This document shows positions 1 through 7,895 of a stretch of DNA of 64,000 nt, piece after piece. The DNA is taken from assembly GCF_018130955.1 (NCBI RefSeq), contig NZ_JAFCJM010000006.1:62001-126000 (forward strand), in the 5' to 3' direction. A program made the translations under genes and the position numbers. Origin of the DNA: Bradyrhizobium liaoningense. Lineage in GTDB: Bacteria > Pseudomonadota > Alphaproteobacteria > Rhizobiales > Xanthobacteraceae. The notes under the pieces are model-generated. The model made no database searches. It was given only the letters and a program-made list of their open reading frames with translations, and was not told the DNA's origin. How positions within the stretch are numbered: position 1 is the stretch's first letter; every line of letters begins with the position of its first letter.

Positions 1-725
1 CCAGCGGGAACGCGGACATTCTCGAACTTCATGCGCGGCGATATCGTGGCCCGGTGTCCGGCCGTGTCGAGAATTCCGGTCACCTTGACGCCCGGCGCGC
101 TGCCGGGGACCATGATCACGGCGAGGGATTCCTGGGCGTTCTTGTTCGGGTCGGTGCGGCAGACCACGGCGTAGAGATGGCAATTCTTGCCGTCCCAGCC
201 GGTGCCGTTGGTGGTGTAGTGCTTTTCGCCGTTGATGACCCATTCGTCGCCCTCGCGAATGGCGAAAGTCTTGACGCCGTAGCGCGGGTCGGGCGCGTCG
301 AAATTTGCGCCGCCCGTCACCTCGGTGAAGGCGAGTGCGCCGAGCAGCGATCCGTCCCTGATGAAATCGGGAAGGAAGCGGCGCTTCTGCTCGTCGGTCC
401 CGAACATGATGATTGGCTTGACGCAAAGCCCGGTCCCGAGCATCGCGCTGGGGACGTTGACGTCGACGACGCACAATTCCTCCGCGGCGACCGCAAAGTC
501 GAGCGTCGAGATGTCCATGCCGCCGACATCCTGCGGAAACAGTCCTTTGACGAATCCCGCGTCCACCGCCTGCTTGTGGAACGGACGGATGGCATAGAAG
601 CGGTCCTCGGGCTTGGCGTGCTTGCGAATCGTCGGACGGACGTCCCTGAGGACACCGTTGGCGAAGGCGCGCGCACCGTCCCGCAGGGCGATTTGATTTT
701 CGTTGAGCCTGAAATCGATAGCCAT
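1..725 (-). CDS. acyl-CoA dehydrogenase (N-terminal part, runs off the window)
   Basis: The reading frame from the ATG at 725 to the window edge gives about 241 residues of an acyl-CoA dehydrogenase: a helical N-terminal domain, then the middle-domain stretch AFTEVTGGANFD that corresponds to the FAD/substrate-contact loop of the family. The C-terminal half with the catalytic base is outside the window. Enzymes of this family oxidise acyl-CoA to enoyl-CoA with FAD and pass electrons to ETF. The substrate cannot be read from this part. The start follows a short AGG-type ribosome site, and a perfect inverted repeat sits 10 bp upstream (735-763), suggesting local repression. Confidence 0.85.
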   Translation of the reverse strand, partial: MAIDFRLNENQIALRDGARAFANGVLRDVRPTIRKHAKPEDRFYAIRPFHKQAVDAGFVKGLFPQDVGGMDISTLDFAVAAEELCVVDVNVPSAMLGTGLCVKPIIMFGTDEQKRRFLPDFIRDGSLLGALAFTEVTGGANFDAPDPRYGVKTFAIREGDEWVINGEKHYTTNGTGWDGKNCHLYAVVCRTDPNKNAQESLAVIMVPGSAPGVKVTGILDTAGHRATISPRMKFENVRVPA

Positions 726-734
726 CGCGACCTC

Positions 735-763
735 GCAAGAATGATTGAATGCACCATTCTTGC
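735..763. promoter_or_regulatory. perfect 9-bp inverted repeat, probable operator of the acyl-CoA dehydrogenase
   Basis: Arms GCAAGAATG (735-743) and CATTCTTGC (755-763) are perfectly complementary, with an 11-nt spacer that itself contains another GAATG. The site lies 10 bp upstream of the acyl-CoA dehydrogenase start. Inference: binding site for a TetR-type regulator of fatty-acid breakdown. The GAATG/CATTC half-sites resemble those known for FadR-type TetR repressors, but no regulator gene is adjacent. Confidence 0.45.
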
Positions 764-901
764 ACCGCGACGACGCGTGTTCTTGGCGAGGAGGGACAAA
801 ATAGTTGACTGGGAGCGCACGGGTCGCTCGGGCGGGGTCGGCGCACCGCGCAACTAAAGCGTCGTGGCGTTTAGTTGAATCGCGTGTCCGCAGGCTCCGT
901 T

Positions 902-1074
902 CACCTCTCCCCAGCGGGGAGAGGTCGATTTTCGCCTCGCGATGCGCAGCATCGTCGAGTGCAAATCGGGTGAGGGGGTGCTGAGCAACGTGAGACCGTA
1001 ACCCCTCACCCGGATTGCTCTGGACGATGCTTCGCATCGCCATGCGCAATCCGACCTCTCCCAAGGGAGAGGTG
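902..1074. repeat. long imperfect inverted-repeat element
   Basis: Outer arms CACCTCTCC (902-910) and GGAGAGGTG (1066-1074) enclose further matching inner arms: a GATGCGCAGCATCGTC-like and a GACGATGCTTCGCATC-like segment, and a GGGTGAGGGG / CCCCTCACCC pair. The whole can fold into one long hairpin. It is noncoding and looks like one of the mobile-looking palindromic intergenic repeats common in Bradyrhizobium. Together with the flanks it fills the gap between the acyl-CoA dehydrogenase and the AraC gene. Confidence 0.7.
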
Positions 1075-1159
1075 GATTCCGATGCCGCGCCAACTTAACC
1101 TATTCTCATCACGGTTTAGGCAACGATCGAGGCGAGCGAGTTGCGATATCCTATCCGGT

Positions 1160-2107
1160 CTATTGCCTGGAGCGGTACTCGCGAGGAGAAAACCCAAAGC
1201 GCTGACGGAAGCTGCGATTGAAGTGTGAGATATCGCGAAAGCCCCAGCGGAACGCGACGTCGGAGATACGCGATTGGTCCGACGCTTCGAGATCGCCGGC
1301 GCAACGCACCAGTCGCCGTTCCAGAACGACTTGCCCGAACGATTTGTCGCTCTCCTCGAACACCCGGTGCAGATAGCGGACGGAAATGCCGAAATGCGCA
1401 GCGACCGACGATGCGGCGAGCTGCGGATCGGCCAAATTCGTCTCAACGAACTTCATGATGGCGGAGAACAGCCCGCGCCGCACGGATTGAGGCTGGCCCA
1501 TTCGGGCTTCCTCGGTGGCCCCCAGCGCCAGCGCCGTCAGATTGACGAGATCGCCCGCAAGCGTCTCCACCGCTTGCGCCGGCAAGTCACCCCTCTGCAT
1601 CGCGATGGATTTTAGAAAGCCGACCGTGATCTCGCCCAGGGCATGCTTATCAGACACGCAGATGCCGGTCGAACAGTCGGGCTTCTGCAACAGAGGTCGC
1701 AGCATGTGTCGCGGAATCCGGAACGAGAACACGTTCCAATCGTCCATGAAGTCCAGAAAGTAGGGCCGGGTCGAGTCGACGACCGCGAACTGGTTCGGCC
1801 CGACGATCGTCTCCCGTCCCTCGGTCTCGTAGCGGCATCGGCCGCTCAATTGAAGATTGACGAAATAGACCTCCTGCGATGCCCTGCGGATCTCGGCATC
1901 GCCCCTGATGACGTGATGCGCCTTCGACTGAACCGTCGTGACGTTGATTGTCGAAAGCGGATAGGCCGTGACACGGCTGGGGAAGCGGGCGGCACCTTGC
2001 GCTCCGGGCCGCTCGGGCCTGAGCGTCACAAAGGCTTCGCAGAGGACCTCGCGCCAATAGGCAAACTGGTCGCGGTCGGGCAACTCTTCGGTGTTCCAGA
2101 TCTGCAT
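1160..2107 (-). CDS. AraC-family transcriptional regulator
   Basis: A 315-residue protein starting MQIWNTEELPDRDQF. The N-terminal two thirds match the AraC-binding-like (cupin-type sensor) domain seen in regulators such as FeaR and OruR (motif YFVNLQLSGRCRYE and VGPNQFAVVDSTRPYFLDF). The last ~100 residues are the double helix-turn-helix of AraC proteins, ending SDVAFRWGFRDISHFNRSF...FGFSPREYR, the classic C-terminal signature. It should bind DNA and respond to a small ligand; target and ligand are unknown. The frame is open further upstream, but the ATG at 2107 gives the standard family length. It stands alone between a repeat element and the deformylase-like gene. Confidence 0.85.
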   Translation of the reverse strand: MQIWNTEELPDRDQFAYWREVLCEAFVTLRPERPGAQGAARFPSRVTAYPLSTINVTTVQSKAHHVIRGDAEIRRASQEVYFVNLQLSGRCRYETEGRETIVGPNQFAVVDSTRPYFLDFMDDWNVFSFRIPRHMLRPLLQKPDCSTGICVSDKHALGEITVGFLKSIAMQRGDLPAQAVETLAGDLVNLTALALGATEEARMGQPQSVRRGLFSAIMKFVETNLADPQLAASSVAAHFGISVRYLHRVFEESDKSFGQVVLERRLVRCAGDLEASDQSRISDVAFRWGFRDISHFNRSFRQRFGFSPREYRSRQ

Positions 2108-2331
2108 CAGATCACCCCTACGGACGCGATCGTTGCGACGACAGGCAAGGTCGGCGAAACGATACCCTTGCAACTGCTCCCGGCGGCGGGAAAGACTAAC
2201 CCTTGCCTCGAAATGGGCAAGTGAGACGGAGACGAGAAACGGGGAATTCTTCCGTGTGTTTCGAGAGGCCGGGCAGGTGACGCTTGCCGCCCTCGCTCTT
2301 CGCGCCACGGCGGACAAGTCGCTAGCGCGCC

Positions 2332-2832
2332 TTACGAATTTCGCGTCATCTTCTCGAACTTCTTGATCAGCCGCTCGCGCTTCAGCCGCGACAGCTTGTG
2401 GATCCAGAACAGGCCGTTGAGCTGATCGATCTCGTGCTGGTGGCAGACAGCGCGCAAGGCTTCCGAGTCCTCGGCGTGCATGTTGCCGTCGACGTCCTGA
2501 TAGCTGATCCGCACGCGCGCGTGGCGCTCCACCTCGTCGTTGACGCCGGGCATCGAGACGCTGCCTTCCCGGTGCATGATCATCTCGTCCGACAGCCATC
2601 CGATCTCGGGGTTGACATAGGTCCGCGCGCCGTCCTTCTCGCCGAGGTCGAGCACCACGACCCGCAGGGGAACGCCGATATGCGGCGCCGTGATCCCGAT
2701 CCCCGGTACGGCGTGCATCGTCTCGAGCAGATCCTTGGCCAGCTCTCGCAGCGTCTCGTCGAACACGGTCACGGGGCGCGCTGGCATTGCAAGCCGGGGG
2801 TCGGGATAGCGGACAATCGGGCGGACGGTCAT
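2332..2832 (-). CDS. peptide deformylase homologue lacking two of three metal ligands
   Basis: A 166-residue protein with the deformylase fold: N-terminal PIVRYPDPRL, motif 1 as GIGITAPHIG, then motifs 2 and 3. Active deformylases bind Fe/Zn through the Cys of EGCLS and the two His of HExxH. Here motif 2 reads EGSVS (Cys replaced by Ser) and motif 3 reads HEIDQ (second His replaced by Gln); only the first His and the Glu remain. I checked both directly on the minus strand. The gene is intact, so this is a conserved but probably non-deformylating paralogue, or one with a different metal site. A true def gene is expected elsewhere in the genome. Confidence 0.8.
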   Translation of the reverse strand: MTVRPIVRYPDPRLAMPARPVTVFDETLRELAKDLLETMHAVPGIGITAPHIGVPLRVVVLDLGEKDGARTYVNPEIGWLSDEMIMHREGSVSMPGVNDEVERHARVRISYQDVDGNMHAEDSEALRAVCHQHEIDQLNGLFWIHKLSRLKRERLIKKFEKMTRNS

Positions 2833-2845
2833 GCTCGGGCTCGCT

Positions 2846-3250
2846 TCAATGAGCTACGAAAGGTGCTGCCAGAACGGCGAGCATGCCAAAGCTGGCGATG
2901 TTCCAGAACAGGGAGCGGACGAGCGGGACGCCGGATATGTAAAGCGCCGAGTAGCCGATGCGCCCGCCAAGATAGGCAATCGATCCCCAATAGGTCAGCC
3001 CATTGTGAATGCCTGCGACGTGAGCGATCAGGATCGCGGCGACAAAGAACGGAAATGTCTCCATGTAGTTGCGGAAATTTCGGTTGATGCGGCCGGGAAT
3101 GGGCTTGAGCGGCGGCATCTCGACGTCGCGCGGGCTCGCGGCCCATCTGAGGCCGTACTGCACGTTGGCGGCTTGCGCGGCGGCGACAAGCTGAAAGAAG
3201 CCCCAGACGATGGTGGCTGCCAGCATCGAAAGTTCGAAGTCGATCCCCAT
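2846..3250 (-). CDS. MAPEG-family membrane protein
   Basis: A 134-residue protein with four hydrophobic segments and the MAPEG hallmark RINRNFRNYMETFPFFVAA between helices 1 and 2. Family members are trimeric membrane proteins related to glutathione-dependent enzymes (microsomal GST, FLAP); bacterial members are mostly of unknown substrate. The start at the ATG 3250 places the first membrane helix right at the N-terminus. It lies 13 bp upstream of the deformylase-like gene in the same direction, so the two may be co-transcribed. It is divergent from the NmrA-like gene at 3407. Confidence 0.75.
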   Translation of the reverse strand: MGIDFELSMLAATIVWGFFQLVAAAQAANVQYGLRWAASPRDVEMPPLKPIPGRINRNFRNYMETFPFFVAAILIAHVAGIHNGLTYWGSIAYLGGRIGYSALYISGVPLVRSLFWNIASFGMLAVLAAPFVAH

Positions 3251-3406
3251 CCTGTGTCCCTTCGAAGGTGCGGCCAGCCAGCACAAGGTCAACCTGCTTG
3301 CCCCGTCAGCCCGATCAAATCTCAGCGCGCGGCAAATTGCGACATCAAATGATCGGGTGCAGGGCGCACCGTGCGCCTGCATCAAGTCCTCGACAAAGGA
3401 ACCCTC

Positions 3407-4162
3407 ATGAAAATCGTCGTCATCGGCGGCACCGGCCTGATCGGCTCGAAAGTGGTCGCCATTTTGCGTCAGGGAGGCCACGAGGTCGTCGCCGCTTCAC
3501 TCAAGAGTGGCGTCAACATCATCACCGGCGAGGGGCTGAAGGAGGCCATGGCCGGCGCGCAAGTGGTGGTCGACCTCGCCAATTCGCCCTCGTTCGAGGA
3601 CAAGGCGGTGCTGGAGTTCTTCCAGACCGCCGGCCGCAACATCTTTGCGGCTGAGGCCGCAACCGGCATCCGGCACCATGTCGCGCTCTCCATCGTCGGG
3701 AGCGAGCGGACGCCCGAGAACGGCTATTTCCGCGCAAAAGTCGCCCAGGAGAAGCTGATCGAGGCCTCCGGCATTCCCTACACCATCGTGCGCGCGACCC
3801 AGTTCATGGAATTTCTTGGCGCGATTGCGGGCTCGGCCACGCAAGGCAACATTATCAGGATGTCGCCCGGTCCGTTCCAGCCGATTGCGGCGGAGGACGT
3901 TGCGGCGGTGGTCGCCGACGTCGCGCTTGCCGCACCGCGCAACGGCAAGATCGATATCGCAGGCCCCGACCGCGCGCCGTTCGACGAGATCGTTGCCCGC
4001 TATCTGAAGGCGGTCGGCGATCCCCGCAACGTGGTGCGCGACCCCGACGCGCTGTATTTCGGCGGAAGGGTCGGGGAGCATTCGCTGGTGCCGACCGGCG
4101 AGGCGCGTCTCGGCCGCATCACGCTCGACGCATGGCTCAGCCAGGCGCGGACGAAGGCCTGA
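3407..4162 (+). CDS. NAD(P)-binding NmrA/SDR-a-type oxidoreductase
   Basis: A 251-residue protein opening MKIVVIGGTGLIGSKVV, the Rossmann dinucleotide-binding loop of NmrA-like atypical SDRs. The middle has HHVALSIVGSERTP and the C-terminal half resembles NAD(P)H-dependent quinone-oxidoreductase or sugar-epimerase relatives. It lacks a clear YxxxK, as usual for the NmrA group, so it may be a redox sensor or a reductase. The ATG at 3407 has an AAAGGA ribosome site 7 bp upstream and is preferred over an upstream in-frame GTG. Substrate unknown. Confidence 0.8.
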   Translation: MKIVVIGGTGLIGSKVVAILRQGGHEVVAASLKSGVNIITGEGLKEAMAGAQVVVDLANSPSFEDKAVLEFFQTAGRNIFAAEAATGIRHHVALSIVGSERTPENGYFRAKVAQEKLIEASGIPYTIVRATQFMEFLGAIAGSATQGNIIRMSPGPFQPIAAEDVAAVVADVALAAPRNGKIDIAGPDRAPFDEIVARYLKAVGDPRNVVRDPDALYFGGRVGEHSLVPTGEARLGRITLDAWLSQARTKA

Positions 4163-4485
4163 GGTTTGAGGCCTGACGGCATCAATCTCGTGAAGCATCA
4201 AGAGCTTCGTGCCGTCGGGCAAATCGCCGCTATGCGGGTTGGCGCGGTGGAGGCGAGCGGCCGCCGGCTACTTTGCATGGGGTTGTTTTCGATGTTTTTG
4301 TTGCAGGGGGCTCGGGCGAGGTCCAAAAATTCGCTTTACGCGAAACGCGGAATATCGTATGGATGTGTTGTTCAGGGCCCGTTGAGCGGTGGCCTCAAAG
4401 ATTCTTGTTTCTTCGCCATGCTGATGTCGGTTGCGGCAGTTCCCGTTCGTCTTTCATTCAGACAGACTTTGACGGGAGACCAGGA
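4163..4485. other. non-coding gap with a 10-bp stem after the NmrA-like gene
   Basis: No convincing gene. CCTGACGGCA (4172-4181) pairs with TGCCGTCGGG (4210-4219), forming a stem just after the stop codon. There is no T-run, so it may be a weak or Rho-assisted terminator or simply a transcript end. The rest up to the MFS start shows no recognisable motif apart from a GGGAGACCAGGA ribosome-binding region at its end. Confidence 0.4.
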
Positions 4486-5706
4486 ATGACCCCTTCCCCT
4501 TATCGCTGGGTGATCGTCGCCGCCGGCGGCTTGCTTGGCTGTGTCGCCATCGGCGGCATGTTTTCGCTGCCGGTGTTTTTGCAGCCGATTGCCAAGGACA
4601 CCGGCTGGTCGGTGACCGGCGTCTCCAGCGCAATGACCATCGGGTTCCTCGCGATGGCCTTTACCAGCATGGCCTGGGGCACGCTGACGGACCGGTTCGG
4701 CCCGCTGCCGGTGGTGCTGACGGGATCGACGGTGCTGAGCCTGAGCCTGTTCCTCGCAAGCCATGCGACCTCGCTGATCGCGTTCCAGTTCATCTTCGGC
4801 CTGCTGGTCGGCGCCTCCTGCGCCGCGATTTTTGCGCCGATGATGGCGACGGTCACCGGCTGGTTCGACACAAATCGCGGCCTTGCGGTCTCGCTGGTGT
4901 CGGCCGGCATGGGCATGGCGCCGATGACGATGGCGCCGTTCGCCGCCTGGCTCGTCTCGGGGCATGGCTGGCGCACCTCGATGCAGATCGTGGCGCTGGT
5001 GGTCGGCGCCATCATGATCCCGGTCTCGCTGCTGGTGCGTCGTGCGCCGGCGCTCGCGGCCGCGCAAGCGGCGCCGGACACGGGCGGCGCGCTGCAAGCG
5101 GAGATGTCAGTGGGGGAGGCGCTGCGCTCGCCGCAATTCATCATCCTGCTCGCGACCAACTTCTTCTGCTGCGCCACGCATTCGGGCCCGATCATCCACA
5201 CCGTCAGCTATGCCGTGAGCTGCGGGATCCCGCTGATCGCGGCGGTGACGATCTACAGCGTCGAGGGGTTTGCCGGCCTGTTCGGCCGCATCGCCTTCGG
5301 CCTGCTCGGCGATCGCTTTGGCGCCAAGCGCACGCTGGTCGCGGCCCTGCTGGCGCAGGCGTTCGGCGCGCTCTCCTACGTCTTCGCGCATCAACTTGCG
5401 ACGTTTTATTCGGTCGCGGCGGTGTTCGGCTTCATCTATGCCGGCACCATGCCGCTCTATGCCGTGCTCGCGCGCGAAAACTTTCCGCTGAAGATGATGG
5501 GCACGGTGATCGGCGGCACCGCGATGGCCGGCAGCCTCGGTATGGCGACGGGGCCGCTTGCCGGCGGCCTGATCTTTGATGCGTTCTCCAGCTACGCCTG
5601 GCTCTATATCGGCTCATGGGCGATGGGGCTCGGCGCGTTCCTGATGGCGATGACGTTCAGGCCGTTTGCGAAACCGAAGGAGGTGCCGGCGCCTGTGCCG
5701 GCGTGA
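4486..5706 (+). CDS. MFS transporter (oxalate/formate-antiporter-like)
   Basis: A 406-residue protein with 12 predicted membrane helices. It has the MFS loop motif WGTLTDRFGPLPVVLTG between helices 2 and 3 and its repeat GLLGDRFGAKRTLVAALL in the second half. The opening YRWVIVAAGGLLGCVAIGGMFSLPVFL is typical of the monocarboxylate/oxalate-formate branch of MFS. It probably carries an organic anion across the inner membrane; the substrate cannot be told. The ATG at 4486 with GGGAGACCAGGA upstream is chosen over longer in-frame starts that would add a non-membrane extension. Confidence 0.85.
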   Translation: MTPSPYRWVIVAAGGLLGCVAIGGMFSLPVFLQPIAKDTGWSVTGVSSAMTIGFLAMAFTSMAWGTLTDRFGPLPVVLTGSTVLSLSLFLASHATSLIAFQFIFGLLVGASCAAIFAPMMATVTGWFDTNRGLAVSLVSAGMGMAPMTMAPFAAWLVSGHGWRTSMQIVALVVGAIMIPVSLLVRRAPALAAAQAAPDTGGALQAEMSVGEALRSPQFIILLATNFFCCATHSGPIIHTVSYAVSCGIPLIAAVTIYSVEGFAGLFGRIAFGLLGDRFGAKRTLVAALLAQAFGALSYVFAHQLATFYSVAAVFGFIYAGTMPLYAVLARENFPLKMMGTVIGGTAMAGSLGMATGPLAGGLIFDAFSSYAWLYIGSWAMGLGAFLMAMTFRPFAKPKEVPAPVPA

Positions 5707-5715
5707 ATGGCGCGC

Positions 5716-6588
5716 TTAGAGAAGCTTCTCGAAGAACAGATCCGGATAGGGATCGTCGTTGAAGCGCGGAATCTCGGTCCAGCCGGTGGTCCGGTAGAGC
5801 TGGCCGGCCTCCGGCAGCGCGCTGTTGGTGTCGAGCCGCAGCACCGCGATGCCGAGCTCTCGCGCTGCATTCTCTGCAGCGTCCATCAGACGTTTGCCGA
5901 GCCCGAGGCCGCGCGCCGACGGCGCGACCCAGAGACGCTTGATCTCGGCGTAGCCATAGTCCGTCCCCTTCAGTCCGACGCAGCCGAGCGGCATTCCGTC
6001 CGACATCGCCACGATAAAGGAGCCACGCGGCCGGACCATGTCCTTGGCGTCAGGGTCGCGCGACAGCTTGACGTCAAAGCCCTGTTTGAAGCGGCGGGCG
6101 AGCTCGGCATAATATTCGCCGAGGCAGTAGCGCGCCGCGGGCGCGCGCGGATTGATCTCGTCGAGCGTGGTCCTGATGTCGCCGAGCGCGGACGCGATCA
6201 TGTCCATCGCGGCCAGCAGCGCCTCGCGCTTCGCATGGCGGGCGAGCAGGGTGTCGGCCTGCGCATTGGAGATCGCCTCATACGCCTTGAACTCGGCGGC
6301 GCCGGCCCGCGTCAGCGTCGCCACGCGGCGACGCGCGTCGTCGGCGTGTGCGGTCGTCTCGATCATGCCTTCGTCTTCGAGGCTGCGCAGCAGGCGGCTC
6401 ATCAGCCCGGAATCGAGGCCGAGATAGTCGCGGATCTCGGCGACGTCGGAACGGCCGTGGCCGATCGCATTGAGCACGCGCGCAGCACCGAGCGGCCGGC
6501 CGCGCCCGAGGAACGAATGATCGAGCGCGCCGACCGCTGATGTGACGGCACGGTTGAAGCGGCGGACGCGGGAAACGGGGTCGAGCAT
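5716..6588 (-). CDS. bifunctional MarR-type regulator / GNAT acetyltransferase
   Basis: A 290-residue fusion. Residues ~1-140 are a MarR winged helix (LNAIGHGRSDVAEIRDYLGL, then GLMSRLLRSLEDEGMIE, then the wing). Residues ~150-290 are a GNAT domain with the acetyl-CoA-binding motif VAPSARGLGLGKRLMDAAE. Such MarR-GNAT fusions are widespread but mostly uncharacterised; they combine DNA binding with acetyl transfer. The promoter and a perfect operator abut the start codon (6589-6623), implying autorepression. It is divergent from the MFS gene at 6724, its likely second target. Confidence 0.88.
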   Translation of the reverse strand: MLDPVSRVRRFNRAVTSAVGALDHSFLGRGRPLGAARVLNAIGHGRSDVAEIRDYLGLDSGLMSRLLRSLEDEGMIETTAHADDARRRVATLTRAGAAEFKAYEAISNAQADTLLARHAKREALLAAMDMIASALGDIRTTLDEINPRAPAARYCLGEYYAELARRFKQGFDVKLSRDPDAKDMVRPRGSFIVAMSDGMPLGCVGLKGTDYGYAEIKRLWVAPSARGLGLGKRLMDAAENAARELGIAVLRLDTNSALPEAGQLYRTTGWTEIPRFNDDPYPDLFFEKLL

Positions 6589-6623
6589 TTATCTGACTTT
6601 AGTCAGATAAAAAAGTCTGTCAA
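6589..6623 (-). promoter_or_regulatory. leaderless promoter with perfect 10-bp palindromic operator
   Basis: Reading the minus strand: -35 TTGACA (6623-6618), 16-bp spacer, -10 TAAAGT (6601-6596), 7 nt, then the A of the ATG at 6588. Transcription is therefore predicted to begin at the start codon, and no ribosome site exists. The sequence TTATCTGACT (6589-6598), a TT spacer, then AGTCAGATAA (6601-6610) is a perfect inverted repeat covering the -10 and start site. Inference: MarR-GNAT operator giving autorepression. Confidence 0.65.
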
Positions 6624-6655
6624 TGCGTGCGGCATTCTGGTCGTCGCCCGTTCAA

Positions 6656-6723
6656 AGTTTTGCCTGAGAGATGGCTTAACTCCCGCGTACCCGGCATTTC
6701 CGCCGTCTGGAGTTCCCCTCAAA
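6656..6723 (+). promoter_or_regulatory. structured 5' leader with alternative hairpins over the ribosome-binding site
   Basis: Upstream of the MFS start, AACTCC (6678-6683) is perfectly complementary to GGAGTT (6709-6714), which contains the ribosome site GGAG. The same AACT can instead pair in an upstream hairpin, AGTTTTGCC (6656-6664) with GGCTTAACT (6673-6681), leaving the site free. Two mutually exclusive stems, one hiding the ribosome site, suggest translational control. It matches no riboswitch class I recognise. Confidence 0.35.
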
Positions 6724-7890
6724 ATGCCGTCTGCCGATCGTCCGGCCACCCGGCTCGCGACGCGTCTGTCGTTTCTCGTCGCCGGTTTTGGCATCGCCTG
6801 CTGGGCGCCGCTGGTGCCGTTCGCCAAGGAGCGGTTGGCGGTCGACGACGGCGTGCTCGGCCTGTTGCTGCTCTGCCTCGGCATCGGTTCCGTCGCGGCG
6901 ATGCTGCTGACGGGCGTGTTGAGTGCGCGCTACGGCAGCAAGCCGATCATCATCGCTGGCGGGCTTGGGCTCGCCGTCACCCTGCCGTTCCTCGCCATCG
7001 CAAGCACGCCGATCACACTCGGTCTGACCTTGCTCGCCTTCGGCGCCGCGCTCGGCTCGATCGACGTCGCCATGAACATCCATGCCGTCGAGGTCGAGCG
7101 CGCAGCGGCGAAGCCCCTGATGTCCGGCTTCCACGCGCATTTCAGCATCGGCGGCTTCATCGGCTCGGCTGCGATGACCGCCTTGCTGTCGCTGCACTTC
7201 GATGCGCTCGCGAGCAGCCTGATCTGCGCAGGCTTGATGGCGATCGCGATGCTGATCGCCTGGCCGCGCCTGCTGCAAGCGGCGCAGGCGCAGGAGGGAC
7301 CGCTGTTCGTGCTACCGCACGGCATCGTGCTGCTGCTCGCAGCCCTCGCCGCCATCACGTTCCTGGCGGAGGGGGCCGTGCTCGACTGGGGCGCGCTGCT
7401 CATCGTTGGCGCTGATCTCGTGAAGGAGGCGCAGGGCGGCACCGGCTACATGCTGTTCTCGATCGCGATGACCGTGGGCCGGCTCTTTGGCGACGCCGTC
7501 ACTGCGCGCGTCGGAGATCGGGCGACGCTGGTCTGGGGAAGCCTGCTGGCGATCGCAGGGTTTGTGCTTCTGCTGCTTGCGCCGGTCGCGGCGCTCGCCA
7601 TGGCCGGCTTCGTGCTGATCGGCCTCGGTGCGTCGAACCTCGTGCCGGTGCTGTTCCGTCGTGCCGGCACGCAAACCGCGATGCCCACCGGCCTCGCGGT
7701 CGCTGCGATCACGACCGCGGGCTATGCGGGCATCCTGCTAGGTCCAGCCGGCATCGGCTTCGTCGCCAAGATCGCGGGGCTCGCAACGGCGTTCTGGATG
7801 CTCGCCGCGCTCTTGGCCCTGGTCACGTTATCGGCGCACATCGTAGCGGCGGATCGGCCCGTGCGCGACCGATCGCCGTCGATGTCGTGA
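6724..7890 (+). CDS. MFS transporter, YbjJ/FucP-like
   Basis: A 388-residue, 12-helix MFS protein. Helix 1 FLVAGFGIACWAPLVPFAKERL, the loop SARYGSKPIIIAGG, and helix-4/5 motif GAALGSIDVAMNIHAVEVE place it with the YbjJ-like group, which has the typical SIDVAMN sequence. Substrate is unknown; relatives are annotated as sugar or drug carriers. It is transcribed divergently from the MarR-GNAT gene with a 135-bp shared control region, so it is likely regulated by it. Its own leader can fold over the ribosome site. Confidence 0.85.
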   Translation: MPSADRPATRLATRLSFLVAGFGIACWAPLVPFAKERLAVDDGVLGLLLLCLGIGSVAAMLLTGVLSARYGSKPIIIAGGLGLAVTLPFLAIASTPITLGLTLLAFGAALGSIDVAMNIHAVEVERAAAKPLMSGFHAHFSIGGFIGSAAMTALLSLHFDALASSLICAGLMAIAMLIAWPRLLQAAQAQEGPLFVLPHGIVLLLAALAAITFLAEGAVLDWGALLIVGADLVKEAQGGTGYMLFSIAMTVGRLFGDAVTARVGDRATLVWGSLLAIAGFVLLLLAPVAALAMAGFVLIGLGASNLVPVLFRRAGTQTAMPTGLAVAAITTAGYAGILLGPAGIGFVAKIAGLATAFWMLAALLALVTLSAHIVAADRPVRDRSPSMS

Positions 7891-7895
7891 TGATC

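Noticed and set aside
6661..6720. A glycine- or TPP-type riboswitch, because of GCCTGAGAGATGG (or its complement CTCTCAGGC)
   Set aside because: The rest of either consensus is absent: no matching P1 partner or GCCGAAGG core for glycine, and no second TPP arm. Only the short motif matches. The alternative stems were kept as a separate observation.
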